NCBI GenBank assembly: GCA_016191815.1
Contig: JACPVI010000011.1
Coordinates: 1 to 52,289 of the forward strand
Source: Myxococcales bacterium
GTDB lineage: Bacteria > Myxococcota > Myxococcia > Myxococcales > Myxococcaceae
DNA length: 52,289 nt
Direction of reading: 5' to 3'
The position numbers were made by a program, and so were the translations under genes. How positions within the stretch are numbered: the stretch's first letter is position 1; the number at the start of each line of letters is the position of its first letter. The notes under the pieces were generated by a model that made no database searches, was not told the origin of the DNA, and saw nothing but the letters and a program-made list of their open reading frames with translations. Positions 8,902-17,113 of this stretch are shown here, one piece after another.

Positions 8902-10757
8902 GGAGTGCCTCCCTTGGGAGACGCCGAAGGCCGGCCGCGCCGGCGCACCAGCAAGCCGGCGGTCAGCACCACGGCCGGGGCGATGAAGACGGTGGAGAAG
9001 AACCACGCCACGTCCTGGGTCCGGGTGCGGGTGAGGGGGACGTCCTGCTCGGTGTTGGTGGCGCCGGCGATCGCCTCGTCGCCGAGCAGCCACTTGAGGC
9101 CGTCCAGGGCGAACTCGGGGTTGCCGCGCACCCGGGCGGAGGTCAAGACCTCGTCGGCGAGGGCGTCGGAGTCGGCCAAGACGATGGCGCGCCCTTCCTC
9201 CTCGGGCCTGGCGCTGCCCTTGGGCCTCCTGGTCACCGCCGCCGCCACCGCCCAGCTCTTCCGCGTCTCCTCCGGCGGGTCGTGGTTGAAGTTGCCGTTC
9301 TTGTCGTTCCAGGTGGAGTGGTGGGCCCGCACCGAGAAGTCCACCGCCAGCTCGGTGGGCCGGCCGGCCAGCTCTTCGAGAGCGCCGGCGCCCATCAGGT
9401 ACATCGGGTTGCCCATGCGCCCGTTGGCCGTCACCGAGGGGTGGGAGGAGTAGGAGTTGGTGCCGATGATGGTCCGGTCGGAGGGCTGGAACGCCTTGCG
9501 GGCGTGGGCCACGTCCGAGGCCAACTGCTGCGGAGTGAAGGTCAGCCCGAGCGGAGAGAGCAGCTCCTTGAAATCGAGGCCCGCCTCCGGATCCAGCGCC
9601 AAGAGGAGCCTCCCGCCTCGCTCGAAGTACGCCTTCAACGCCTCCCCCTCTCCCGGGAGCAGCCCGCTCTGCGGCCCCAGGACCAGCACCGCCGCCGCGT
9701 CCTTGGGCACCTCGCTGCCCAGTCCTTCGGCCACCGAGAGCGAGCGCAGCTCGTAGTTCTGCGCCCTCAGCTCCTCGCGGAGCAACCGCACCGTCGCCCG
9801 CTGGTCGGTGCTCGAGGAAGGAGACTCGGCGCGCTCGCCGTGGCCGGCGGTGAGGTAGATGGTCTTCCGGGAGCGCGCCACCACCAGGAGCCGCTTCTGC
9901 ACGTCCTGGTCGAGGCTCCGGAGGTTGGTGCGCGCCTTCTCCAGCTCCTGCCCCACGAAGAGCTGCTCCCTCCGGCTACCCTTGGCGAGCACCACCACCC
10001 CGTTTCCGGAGACGGCCAGCTCCTTGGCCTTCCCCGGATCCAGCGCATGGTCGTAGCTCTCGACCGAGAGCTTGGGAGACTCCTTCCGGAGCTCGTCGAA
10101 GTAGGCCTTCACCTGCTCCGCCACCTCGTTGGCGGGTGGGAAGAAGAGCGCCGCGGAGACCGGCTCGTCGAGCGCGGCGACGATGCGCCGGGTTGCCTCT
10201 CCCGGCTTGGCCGCCCGCGCGTAGGAGAGGTCCCACTTGTGATCCCGCTCGGAGGCCACGAAGACGATGGAGAAGACGAGCACCAGCACCGCCGCCAGGG
10301 CCAGGCCGGAGAGCATCGCATCCCGCACCCGCCCCGACTCCACCTGGGGCGCGCGGGCCATCGCGGCGTAGGAAAGCTCCATCAGCGCCGAAGGCAACAG
10401 CGAGCCGGCCATCAGGGCGGGCCAGAGCGCTCCCAGCGCGCCGGAGAGCTTCGGCCAGTCCTGGGCCAGCGAGCGGCCGTCCAGCTTGGCGAGGAGGTCC
10501 GACTGGGCGAAGTAGATGGCAAGCGAGGCGAGGGCGGTGATGCCCAACCCGAGCAGCGCCCGCTCCACGGCCTTTCGTTCGCCCTCGGCGGAGCGCAGCC
10601 GCACCGTGCGGAGCGAGAGCGCCAGCACCAAAAGCGCGAGCCCGATCCCGTCCAGCACCAGCCGGGTGGTCCCGGGGTTGACCACCCGCTCGCCGAGGAA
10701 GGCCAAAAGGAGCCCGGCGGCGAGGCAGAGGGAGACCAGGTAGCTCGGCCCGCGCAT
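8898..10757 (-). CDS. GldG-family ABC transport system substrate/auxiliary protein
   Basis: About 619 aa with several N-terminal membrane helices, a large extracytoplasmic domain (DEPVSAALFFPP, VKAYFDELRKESPKLSVE, IYLTAGHGE, AVLVLGPQSGLLPGE) and a final helix before RRRGRPSAS. This matches GldG/ABC-type uncharacterised transport proteins, which act with an ABC-2 permease. ATG 10757 is preferred over a GTG at 10766: it is 8 nt downstream of a gaggagg ribosome site and overlaps the permease stop by one base. Substrate unknown. In Bacteroidetes GldAFG takes part in gliding; in myxobacteria such loci are of unknown function. Confidence 0.85.
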   Translation of the reverse strand: MRGPSYLVSLCLAAGLLLAFLGERVVNPGTTRLVLDGIGLALLVLALSLRTVRLRSAEGERKAVERALLGLGITALASLAIYFAQSDLLAKLDGRSLAQDWPKLSGALGALWPALMAGSLLPSALMELSYAAMARAPQVESGRVRDAMLSGLALAAVLVLVFSIVFVASERDHKWDLSYARAAKPGEATRRIVAALDEPVSAALFFPPANEVAEQVKAYFDELRKESPKLSVESYDHALDPGKAKELAVSGNGVVVLAKGSRREQLFVGQELEKARTNLRSLDQDVQKRLLVVARSRKTIYLTAGHGERAESPSSSTDQRATVRLLREELRAQNYELRSLSVAEGLGSEVPKDAAAVLVLGPQSGLLPGEGEALKAYFERGGRLLLALDPEAGLDFKELLSPLGLTFTPQQLASDVAHARKAFQPSDRTIIGTNSYSSHPSVTANGRMGNPMYLMGAGALEELAGRPTELAVDFSVRAHHSTWNDKNGNFNHDPPEETRKSWAVAAAVTRRPKGSARPEEEGRAIVLADSDALADEVLTSARVRGNPEFALDGLKWLLGDEAIAGATNTEQDVPLTRTRTQDVAWFFSTVFIAPAVVLTAGLLVRRRGRPSASPKGGTP

Positions 10758-11479
10758 CAGCGCCACCTCCTCGCCTCGAGCACCCTGGTGGCGGAGAACA
10801 GCCCCACGTAGGTGACGGCGACGAAGTAGACCACGTGCTTGAGGTGCACCAGCCCCTGCTCGAAGGGTTTGAAGTGCCCGTAGAAAGAGGCCTCCATGAA
10901 GATTTCCGAGAACGGCCGCTCGGTCACCCGCGAGAGCAGCCAGCAGATGGTGAGGGAGACCGCGATCACCCCCGAGACGATCGCCGCCAGCACCTGGCTC
11001 TTGGTGAGCGAGGAGCCGAAGGTGCCGATGGCGAGGGTGGCGCTGCCTACCAGGAACAGGCCCAGGTAGCCCGAGGCGACGTGGCCGAGCGACACCTTGC
11101 CGTAGGCCATCACCAGCGCCGGCATGTAGGAAGTGGAGACGAGGAAGAAGGCGAGGAAGCCCAGGGCGGAGAGGAACTTCCCGAGGACGATCTCCTCGTC
11201 GCGGATGGGCGAGGAGTAGAGCAGCTCGATGGTGCGCGTCTGCCGCTCCTCGGCCAACAGCCGCATCGAGAGCAGGATGGCGCAGAACATGGTCAGTCCG
11301 CTCGACCAGTAGAAGAAGTCCGCCAGGATGTCCGAGGACTTCTTCCCGGCGCCGTAGAGGGCGAAGGCGTTGAACGCCAGGCCCTCCATGAAGAGGACCC
11401 CCGCGATGATCACGTACCCGCTCATGGTCCTCAGGTATGCGGCCAGCTCGCGCCGGGCGATGAGGAGCACCGTTCGCAT
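10757..11479 (-). CDS. ABC-2 type transporter permease (GldF-like)
   Basis: 240 aa with six hydrophobic segments. The N-terminus has the ABC-2 permease pattern LIARRELAAYLRTMSGYVI, and the coupling region reads LLAEERQTRTIELLYSSPI followed by EIVLGKF, which is characteristic of NosY/GldF-type permeases. It is translationally linked to both neighbours: its start lies inside the ATPase stop codon region and its stop overlaps the GldG-like start. It should form the membrane channel with the ATPase encoded just upstream. Confidence 0.92.
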   Translation of the reverse strand: MRTVLLIARRELAAYLRTMSGYVIIAGVLFMEGLAFNAFALYGAGKKSSDILADFFYWSSGLTMFCAILLSMRLLAEERQTRTIELLYSSPIRDEEIVLGKFLSALGFLAFFLVSTSYMPALVMAYGKVSLGHVASGYLGLFLVGSATLAIGTFGSSLTKSQVLAAIVSGVIAVSLTICWLLSRVTERPFSEIFMEASFYGHFKPFEQGLVHLKHVVYFVAVTYVGLFSATRVLEARRWR

Positions 11480-12414
11480 CAGGCGGCCTCCTTTCCTTCG
11501 GTGAGCTTGAGGAAGATGGACTCCAGCTTCTCCACCGCGCGGTCGACCCTCAGCACATCCATCTCCGCCGCCACCAGTGCGCGGACGATGGCCGGCCTGG
11601 CATCGGGTGGGGCCTCCGCCCTGAGCACCGCCACTCCCGCCGACTCGCGCACCACCTCCGCTCCGGCCACTCCCGCGACCTTCTTGAGTGCCGCCGCCGC
11701 CGCCACTCCCGCGGCGCGGACCTCCACCTCCACCGCACCCCTGCCGCCGAAGCGGCGCGCCAGCTCCTCCTCGGTGCCCTGGGCGACGATCTCCCCGTCC
11801 TGGATGATGAGCAGCCGGTCGCAGATCTGGCTGAGCTCCGAGAGGATATGGCTGGACACCAGCACGGTGTGCGACTGCCTGAGCCCGCGGATCACCGCGC
11901 GCATCTCGACGATCTGCTTGGGATCCAACCCGGCGGTCGGCTCGTCGAGGATGAGCAGCTTCGGCTTGTGCACCATTGCCTGGGCCACGCCCACCCGCTG
12001 CCGGAAGCCGTGGGAGAGCCGGCCGATCAGCTCCCGGTCGACCTCCTCGAGGGCGGTCTGCCGCTGCACCTCCACCACCCGGGCGCGGGCTTCCGAGGTG
12101 GGCACCCCGCGGAGCTGGGCCACGAAGGACAGGTACCCGCCGACGGTCATCTCGTCGTAGAGCGGGGGCAGGTCCGGCAAGAAGCCGATGCGCTTTCGGA
12201 TCTCGTGCGGGTCGCGCACCACGTCGAACCCGTCCACCAGGGCCTTCCCCGCGGTGGGCAAGAGCACACAGCCCAGGATTTTCAGCGCGGTGGTCTTCCC
12301 GGCGCCGTTGAGGCCGAGAAAGCCAATCACCTCACCGCGTTCGATGGTGAAGGCGAGGTCGCGAATCGCGGCGCGCTCGCCGTAGTACTTCGTCAACCCT
12401 TCGACCTGGATCAT
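11479..12414 (-). CDS. ABC transporter ATP-binding protein (GldA-like)
   Basis: 311 aa. It has Walker A GLNGAGKTT, a Q-loop region GFLPDLPPLYDEMTV, Walker B LLILDEPTAGLDP and the switch His in VSSHIL. The signature motif is LSHGFRQR, the variant seen in GldA/NatA-type export ATPases, in place of LSGGQ. A C-terminal extension of about 90 residues, Ala/Val rich, is typical of DrrA/GldA regulatory tails. First gene of the operon that continues with the permease, GldG-like and DUF4340-like genes; a promoter-like TTGACA lies about 50 bp upstream. Confidence 0.93.
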   Translation of the reverse strand: MIQVEGLTKYYGERAAIRDLAFTIERGEVIGFLGLNGAGKTTALKILGCVLLPTAGKALVDGFDVVRDPHEIRKRIGFLPDLPPLYDEMTVGGYLSFVAQLRGVPTSEARARVVEVQRQTALEEVDRELIGRLSHGFRQRVGVAQAMVHKPKLLILDEPTAGLDPKQIVEMRAVIRGLRQSHTVLVSSHILSELSQICDRLLIIQDGEIVAQGTEEELARRFGGRGAVEVEVRAAGVAAAAALKKVAGVAGAEVVRESAGVAVLRAEAPPDARPAIVRALVAAEMDVLRVDRAVEKLESIFLKLTEGKEAA

Positions 12415-12435
12415 CAGCTCGCTCGCAAGAAAGGG

Positions 12436-12469
12436 GGCCGTAGATTGAACGGCCGGGGCGATCTGTCAA
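12436..12469 (-). promoter_or_regulatory. Candidate promoter and inverted repeat of the ABC operon
   Basis: On the minus strand a perfect TTGACA (12469-12464) lies about 50 bp before the ATPase start. At 17 nt spacing there is only a weak -10 (AATCTA). Between them and the gene is a 6-bp inverted repeat, GGCCGT/ACGGCC (12436-12441 and 12449-12454), with a 7-nt loop overlapping the -10 region, a possible operator. The rest of the 144-bp gap shows nothing recognisable. Confidence 0.35.
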
Positions 12470-12558
12470 GACGATCGGCAACTCGGGGTGCAACAGCGGC
12501 TGCACCGGGCGCCCGCCGGGCTGGTCCACGAGCCTGCGAATGCGACCCGACTCGAACG

Positions 12559-12969
12559 TTAAAGGGCGAAGGGGTCGATTACCTGTACTCCGGCCGCCTC
12601 GAAATCAGCGCGGTTGCGGGTCGCGATCTTCAGGCGGTGAGCGAGCGCGGTGGCCGCGATGAGGCTGTCCTTGAGAGGCATCGCGCGCCCGGAAGCGCGC
12701 AGTGATGCCAAGAGCTCGGCCCAGCGCAGGCCGGTGTCTGCGGTCCACGGCACGCAGTGTAGCCGCCTCACCACGCCGCCAAACCACCGGTCGAGGCGCT
12801 CGCGCCGCCTCCCCCTGGGCAAGAGCAGGACGCCGAAGCGGACCTCGCCCAAGATGATCGGGTCGACTACCAACTCGCGCTCGTTCTCGCGCAGCCAGTC
12901 CACGACTCCCACCGCGGGCTGCGGGCGGGTGGCCTCGCTCAGCACGTTGGCATCGACCAGGTAACTCAC
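12559..12969 (-). CDS. PIN-domain toxin (VapC/FitB-like ribonuclease)
   Basis: 136 aa, the usual PIN toxin length. The metal-binding acidic residues are visible: D6 in YLVDANVLSE, E in ILGEVRFG, D in MPLKDSLIAA, and the terminal ATRNRADF block. Such toxins cleave RNA, often tRNA or rRNA loops, with Mg2+. The start overlaps the stop of the AbrB-type antitoxin gene by 4 bp, the standard arrangement for these modules. The protein ends DPFAL. RNA target not predictable. Confidence 0.92.
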   Translation of the reverse strand: MSYLVDANVLSEATRPQPAVGVVDWLRENERELVVDPIILGEVRFGVLLLPRGRRRERLDRWFGGVVRRLHCVPWTADTGLRWAELLASLRASGRAMPLKDSLIAATALAHRLKIATRNRADFEAAGVQVIDPFAL

Positions 12970-13193
12970 AGGGTGTCGGTCGACTCGGACTCGATCGGCA
13001 AGAAGTAGCCCTTCTCCGGACAGGCGAGCAGCCAGTCGACCAGGCCCTCGTTCAGCGCGGCGCGGCGCACCAGCCGGTACTCTCCACGCCTGACGCGCTC
13101 GACCTCGAACTCGTCGCCGACCTCGATGCGGTCTTGCCGGCGGATCCCTGCCGGCAGAACGAGCTGGCCCTTGGATGAGAGAGTCGTCTTCAT
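12966..13193 (-). CDS. AbrB/SpoVT-type antitoxin of the PIN toxin
   Basis: 75 aa. The N-terminal swapped-hairpin DNA-binding motif MKTTLSSKGQLVLPAGIRR is typical of AbrB-family antitoxins (VapB-like). The C-terminal half, with NEGLVDWLLACPEKGYF, is the likely toxin-binding tail. It precedes the toxin with a 4-bp overlap and presumably represses its own promoter; an inverted repeat lies immediately upstream. Confidence 0.9.
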   Translation of the reverse strand: MKTTLSSKGQLVLPAGIRRQDRIEVGDEFEVERVRRGEYRLVRRAALNEGLVDWLLACPEKGYFLPIESESTDTL

Positions 13194-13199
13194 CGCCTA

Positions 13200-13216
13200 G
13201 TAAGGTAGCGTCTTAC
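13200..13216. promoter_or_regulatory. Inverted repeat upstream of the AbrB/PIN module
   Basis: GTAAG (13200-13204) and CTTAC (13212-13216) form a short inverted repeat with a 7-nt spacer, starting 7 bp upstream of the antitoxin ATG. Position and symmetry suggest an autoregulatory operator. The arms are only 5 bp, so chance is possible. Confidence 0.35.
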
Positions 13217-13253
13217 ATCCTCGGGCGCAACCGGCCGGGTTGGGGAACCCGCC

Positions 13254-14465
13254 TCAGTTGATACCGCTCGGCTCGCAGGTGAAGAAGACGTTGACCTTGG
13301 CGGCCAGGTCCGCCTTCACCGCGGTGCAGGCGTCCGGGCAGAGGATGACGCGCCCCGCCTCCACGTAGAAAGAGGCGCTCGCGCAGGCCTGCAGCGAGGC
13401 GACCTGGTTGAACAGCTGTGGCGCGCCGCCCCCGCTCGGCGAGTACTCGACGTAGATCCGGTTCGAGAGCGAATAGCCCGCCGGGGGCGGAGGAATGGCG
13501 AAGTCGCAGGCCACCTGGGCGCCTTTCACCACCCCCTGGGCGACGGTCTGGAACACCGTGCCGTACCTGCTCGGATCGCATACCGGGAAGCGCAGCCCTC
13601 CCACGGTCTTGCTCAGCGCCTGATAGGTGAGGCCCGCGTTCACTGCGCTCGGGCACAAGGACGGCACCGTGGGCTCGCCCGGCTGGTACGCGTCGGATGG
13701 GTTGGGCTTGGCCGCCACTCCGATGATCGAGTGGAACAGGTAGTTCCGGGCCTGGGCGTCCCCGAACATCTTGGGCGTGAGGGCGAACAGCTGCGTCTCG
13801 AACGCCTGGGAGGTGATGCCGGTCTCGTTGTCGTCGGTGATCTCCACGAAGGTCTTCACCGCGTCGGCGCGGAGCCACTGCGACCAGCCGCTGGGGGCCA
13901 GGTTGTACAGGTCGGGCGCGTTGTAGGTGGTGAGGATCTTCCGCAGCGAGTTGGTGCTGGCGATTGGCGTGCTGTAGTGAAAGAAGTTGGCAGTGTTGGC
14001 CGGCTGGCTCGGCGGAGGTGAGCAGCTGGCGTTGCCCGAGAGGGGGGCCCGGATGCAGATGGACTGGTCGGCGGTGGCGCTGCCGTGCTCCGAGAGCATG
14101 ATGACTCGGTAGTCGAGCCCGCTCGCGGCGATGATCTGGGCGAAGTTGGTGTTGATGTTGTCCTCGACGCCGATGATCTCCAGGGTCATGCTGCCGGAGT
14201 TGTCGATGACGAAGATGATGTCGACCGGCTTCTTGGCCAGGGTGGCCTCGGCGCTCACGCGGGCGCAGGCCGCGTCGGGGTTGAAGCCGCCGTCCTCTCC
14301 GGTGCCGCCTCCGGAGCCACCTCCCCCGCCGGAGCCTTGACCCCCTCCGCCGCCGTCGGAGGAGCCGCCGTCACCATCCGCGTTCACCTTCGGCCCGCAG
14401 TCGCAGCCTGCCGAGGCGACCAGCAAGGCCCCGACCGAGAAGAGAGCGATGGAAGACTGCCGCAT
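13254..14465 (-). CDS. VWA-domain lipoprotein
   Basis: 403 aa. A lipoprotein signal ends in the lipobox VASAGC. A Gly/Ser/Asp-rich linker (about residues 28-60) leads into a von Willebrand A domain whose MIDAS motif DNSGS follows VDIIFVI, with a supporting acidic site at EITDDNE. Several cysteines after residue 100 can form disulfides. Surface VWA lipoproteins of this architecture are abundant in myxobacteria and are thought to mediate metal-dependent adhesion. It is a single gene; about 140 bp without features separate its start from the CPBP gene behind it. Confidence 0.87.
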   Translation of the reverse strand: MRQSSIALFSVGALLVASAGCDCGPKVNADGDGGSSDGGGGGQGSGGGGGSGGGTGEDGGFNPDAACARVSAEATLAKKPVDIIFVIDNSGSMTLEIIGVEDNINTNFAQIIAASGLDYRVIMLSEHGSATADQSICIRAPLSGNASCSPPPSQPANTANFFHYSTPIASTNSLRKILTTYNAPDLYNLAPSGWSQWLRADAVKTFVEITDDNETGITSQAFETQLFALTPKMFGDAQARNYLFHSIIGVAAKPNPSDAYQPGEPTVPSLCPSAVNAGLTYQALSKTVGGLRFPVCDPSRYGTVFQTVAQGVVKGAQVACDFAIPPPPAGYSLSNRIYVEYSPSGGGAPQLFNQVASLQACASASFYVEAGRVILCPDACTAVKADLAAKVNVFFTCEPSGIN

Positions 14466-14605
14466 GCTTCACCTCGCTGTGGCCGGCACCTCCGGCATTG
14501 TACGACGAGTGAGGCCGCGGCGTTTGCGGGCGCCCAAGCGGCGCACCCGGCAGGGAAGCGGCGGGGGCCGGGCGGCGAGCCTTGGGCTTCACCGGTCGTG
14601 ATGGC

Positions 14606-15547
14606 TCATTCACCACCCCGCGGCTGTTCCTGCGGGCCGGCTTCTCCAGGATCTTCCCGGCCCCCTCCACCCCGAGCCGCATCGGGGCCCCGGCGCGGCC
14701 AGGGAAGCACGAGCGAGAGGGCGATCGCCGCGAGCAGCAGAGCGCAGGCAGGCCCTCCGGCTTCTGGCCCGAAGGAGCCGCCGGTCCAGGCGCCGTCATC
14801 GAGCGCGCGATGCAAGAACAGCGAGGGCCCCGGTGCGAGCCCGCTCACCGGCTGGCCGAAGACGAAGCCCTCGAACCAGTTCCAGCTCGCGTGCGCACCG
14901 ATGGCGAGCCACAGCGAGCCGGAGCGAAGGGTCAGCGCCGCCAGCCAGACGCCGACCAGGGTGATGTTGGCGAGGGCGAGCCAACCGGCGCTCGGGTTGT
15001 CCAGGTGCCCCAGGCCAAACAGCGCGCTGGTAGCCCCGACGGCGATCGGCCGGTTGGTGCCGCGGACGAGCTGCTGGAGGACGAAGCCCCGCAGGGCGAT
15101 CTCCTCGGCGATCGAGCTGGGCCCAAGCGCGGCGAGCTGGCTCAGCGCGGACTTCAAGAGCACGGGCGGGGGCGCGACGGACAGCTCGAACTCACCTCGG
15201 CCGACGAGCGCCGGCACTGCGGAGGCCAGGCCGACGAGACCGGCCCCGATGCCAGCGCCGGCGAGCAACCGCTTGAGGGGCCGAGGGCCGCCGAGTCCGG
15301 CGGAGACAAAAGGCTGGCGCACTGCCAGGCAGCCGGCCGCGGTCGCCGCCAGCACCGCTAGCAGAAAGGCGCCCGACTGCGCTCCGAAGCGCGGCTCGTC
15401 CACGGCCCACCGCTCGGGCACGAAGCCGGCTAGCTGGATGAGGAGAACGAGCGGACCGCCCACCGCCAGCGCGGTGATTGCGAACACGCAGATCGCCCAG
15501 CCCGACCGCAGCCGGCCATCCGAGCTGACGAGGAGCGCGCGAAGCAC
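14606..15547 (-). CDS. CPBP-family intramembrane metalloprotease
   Basis: 313 aa with about eight hydrophobic segments. The CPBP (Abi/Rce1-like) motifs are in order: EEIALRGF (EExxxR), FGLGHL (FxxxH) and the final HASWN. These residues bind the catalytic metal or water in this family, which includes CAAX-type proteases and bacteriocin-immunity proteins. The start is GTG 15547 with only a weak ribosome site. The last 40 residues are Gly/Arg/Pro rich and extend past the last helix. Substrate unknown. Confidence 0.9.
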   Translation of the reverse strand: MLRALLVSSDGRLRSGWAICVFAITALAVGGPLVLLIQLAGFVPERWAVDEPRFGAQSGAFLLAVLAATAAGCLAVRQPFVSAGLGGPRPLKRLLAGAGIGAGLVGLASAVPALVGRGEFELSVAPPPVLLKSALSQLAALGPSSIAEEIALRGFVLQQLVRGTNRPIAVGATSALFGLGHLDNPSAGWLALANITLVGVWLAALTLRSGSLWLAIGAHASWNWFEGFVFGQPVSGLAPGPSLFLHRALDDGAWTGGSFGPEAGGPACALLLAAIALSLVLPWPRRGPDAARGGGGREDPGEAGPQEQPRGGE

Positions 15548-15556
15548 CGGGCCATC

Positions 15557-15848
15557 TCACCACCGATCGGTGAGCCCCGCCTCTTCCACAGCCGGTGTCC
15601 GGCTGCGCAGCGGCTCGCTGACCAGGGGCAGGCGCAGCTCGAATGCCGACCCGCGTGTCCTTCTCGCCGGCACGCGCGACGCGGCACAGAACCGCTGCCT
15701 CGGCGGGTGTGGTGACAAAGCGCCTGGCCTCCTGCAGGTTGCCGAGCAGATCGGCGTCGAGCGAATCGCGAATCAGCCGGCGCGCGGTCGCGGCCAACAA
15801 AGCCAGGCCCGCCCGGTCACCGTAGCCATCGAGAAGGCACGCGGAGAC
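15557..15848 (-). pseudogene. Frameshifted small ORF of unknown function
   Basis: On the minus strand two overlapping frames together read as one plausible protein of about 95 residues. The first (down to about 15645) contains RRLIRDSLDADLLGNLQEA and FVTTPAEAAVL; the second continues FELRLPLVSEPLRS and ends LTDRW before a TGA at 15557. Neither frame alone is protein-like across the whole region, and I find no ATG or GTG in frame at the 5' side. I read this as a gene broken by a frameshift near 15645, or a sequencing error. The family is not recognised. Confidence 0.4.
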
Positions 15849-15932
15849 TCACCCTATTTACGCACGCGGAGGCCTCGCACTTCCCGCTTGCGGCGTTTGC
15901 TCCGCGCCCCGGGTAGCTGGCATTCTTGCGGA

Positions 15933-16151
15933 GTGAAGCAAGCGATCGGGAAGCTGGCGAGGGTCGGAATCGGAGCCGTGCTCGGGGCGGTGGGCCTGCT
16001 GGTCGCCACCCAGCTCTTCGCCCTGACAGGCGTGGCCTGACGCACCCTCTGCAACCCGGCGGTCGCCGGGACGCTCGGGGCGCTCGGAGGCATCTTCTAC
16101 GCGCTCAGCCTCGCCCCCAGGCCGCGCGATGGCCACGATTCCGCGGCGTGA
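15933..16151 (+). CDS. Candidate selenoprotein: small two-helix membrane protein with in-frame UGA (DUF6132-like)
   Basis: From GTG 15933 the frame encodes a membrane helix (GIGAVLGAVGLLVATQLFAL) and meets TGA at 16038. Read through, it continues in the same frame as RTLCNPAVAG, then a second hydrophobic helix, and stops at 16149 after 72 residues. That final TGA overlaps the GTG start of the Sua5 gene (GTGA), the spacing normal for genes here. The residue at UGA would sit in TGVAU-RTLCNP, resembling the Cys-pair/NP motif between the two helices of small DUF6132-type proteins; this family link is from memory and tentative. A GC-rich hairpin with a GGTC loop lies 20 nt after the UGA. If UGA is a true stop, only a 35-aa peptide is made. 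Confidence 0.6.
16055..16070 (+). promoter_or_regulatory. SECIS-like hairpin downstream of an in-frame UGA
   Basis: CCCGGC (16055-16060) and GCCGGG (16065-16070) form a perfect 6-bp stem closing the 4-nt loop GGTC; a further GC/GC pairing flanks an AA/AC internal loop. The first loop G is 21 nt after the last base of the UGA at 16038-16040, within the distance known for bacterial SECIS elements, whose apical loop carries the GG/GU bases bound by SelB. Confidence 0.55.
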
Positions 16152-17113
16152 CCGACGAGCTGATCGCGAGGGCGGTGGAGATCCTCCGGCGGGGCGGGCT
16201 GGTCGCCTTCCCCACGGAGACGGTCTACGGCCTCGGCGCAGACGCGGAGAACGAGCTGGCCGTGCGGCGCATCTTCGCCGTGAAGGGCCGGCCGGCTACC
16301 CACCCGCTCATCGTCCACCTGCCCGGCGCGCCGGCGCTCGGAGCCTGGGCGAGCCGCGTCCCTGAGGAGGCGCAGGCTCTCGCGAAGGCGTTCTGGCCGG
16401 GGCCGCTGACCCTGGTGCTGCCCAGAACCGGCCGGGCCTCGGACGCGGTCACCGGCGGACAGGAGACGGTGGCCCTGCGCGTCCCTGCCCACCCGCTGGC
16501 GCTGGAGCTGCTGCACGCCTTCGGTGGAGGCCTGGCGGCGCCCTCGGCCAACCGCTTCGGCGGAGTCAGCCCTACCACCGCCGGGCACGTGCGAGCTGAC
16601 CTGGGAGACGAGGTGGACCTCATCCTCGACGGCGGTCCGTGCGCGGTGGGAGTCGAGTCGACCATCGTGGACCTTGCCTCCGAGGAGCCGGCGATCCTCC
16701 GTCCTGGGGGAGTGCCGCGAGAGGAGCTGGAGCGGGTGCTCCGGCGACCCTTGCCAGTGCGAGGGGCGGGCGCGGTGAGGGTTCCCGGCACGCGGGAGTC
16801 CCATTACGCGCCTCGCGCCGGCCTGGTGGTGGCGCCACTGGCCGAGCTTGCCCGAAGGGCACGAGCGCTCGCCGCGCAGGGGAAGCGGGTGGCGGTGATG
16901 TCGCCGAGCCGCGGCGAGTTGCCTGGCACGATCGCTCACTTCCAGGTCCCAGCCGATCCGGCCGGCTTCGCCCGGGCGCTCTACGCCACGCTGCGGGAGA
17001 TCGACCAGGCGGGCTTCGAGGTAATCGTTGCGCCAGAGCCTCCGCCCGAAGGAGTCGGCCTCGCCGTCAGGGACCGGCTGGCCAGGGCCTCCGCACCGCG
17101 CCGTCTCTACTGA
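16148..17113 (+). CDS. L-threonylcarbamoyladenylate synthase (Sua5/YrdC/YwlC family)
   Basis: 321 aa from GTG 16148. This enzyme makes threonylcarbamoyl-AMP from threonine, bicarbonate and ATP for the universal t6A37 modification of ANN-decoding tRNAs. The YrdC domain is clear: FPTETVYGLGADA, KGRPATHPLIVHL, FWPGPLTLVL, LRVPAHPLA and APSANRFGGVSPT. After a linker, a Sua5-type C-terminal domain begins with VPGTRESHYAPR. The start overlaps the stop of the small membrane ORF; the 3' end overlaps the convergent ferrochelatase gene by 7 bp. Confidence 0.95.
   Translation: MTDELIARAVEILRRGGLVAFPTETVYGLGADAENELAVRRIFAVKGRPATHPLIVHLPGAPALGAWASRVPEEAQALAKAFWPGPLTLVLPRTGRASDAVTGGQETVALRVPAHPLALELLHAFGGGLAAPSANRFGGVSPTTAGHVRADLGDEVDLILDGGPCAVGVESTIVDLASEEPAILRPGGVPREELERVLRRPLPVRGAGAVRVPGTRESHYAPRAGLVVAPLAELARRARALAAQGKRVAVMSPSRGELPGTIAHFQVPADPAGFARALYATLREIDQAGFEVIVAPEPPPEGVGLAVRDRLARASAPRRLY

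Noticed and set aside
12471-12558. Short hairpin GGTGCA/TGCACC as a terminator of the PIN gene
   Set aside because: Only 6 bp, no T-run on either strand; too weak to call.
14085-15900. Long plus-strand frame opposite the VWA and CPBP genes
   Set aside because: Low-complexity Ala/Arg/Ser translation; opposite strand has clear MIDAS and CPBP motifs. Only its last 36 codons (15933-16040) coincide with the small membrane ORF.
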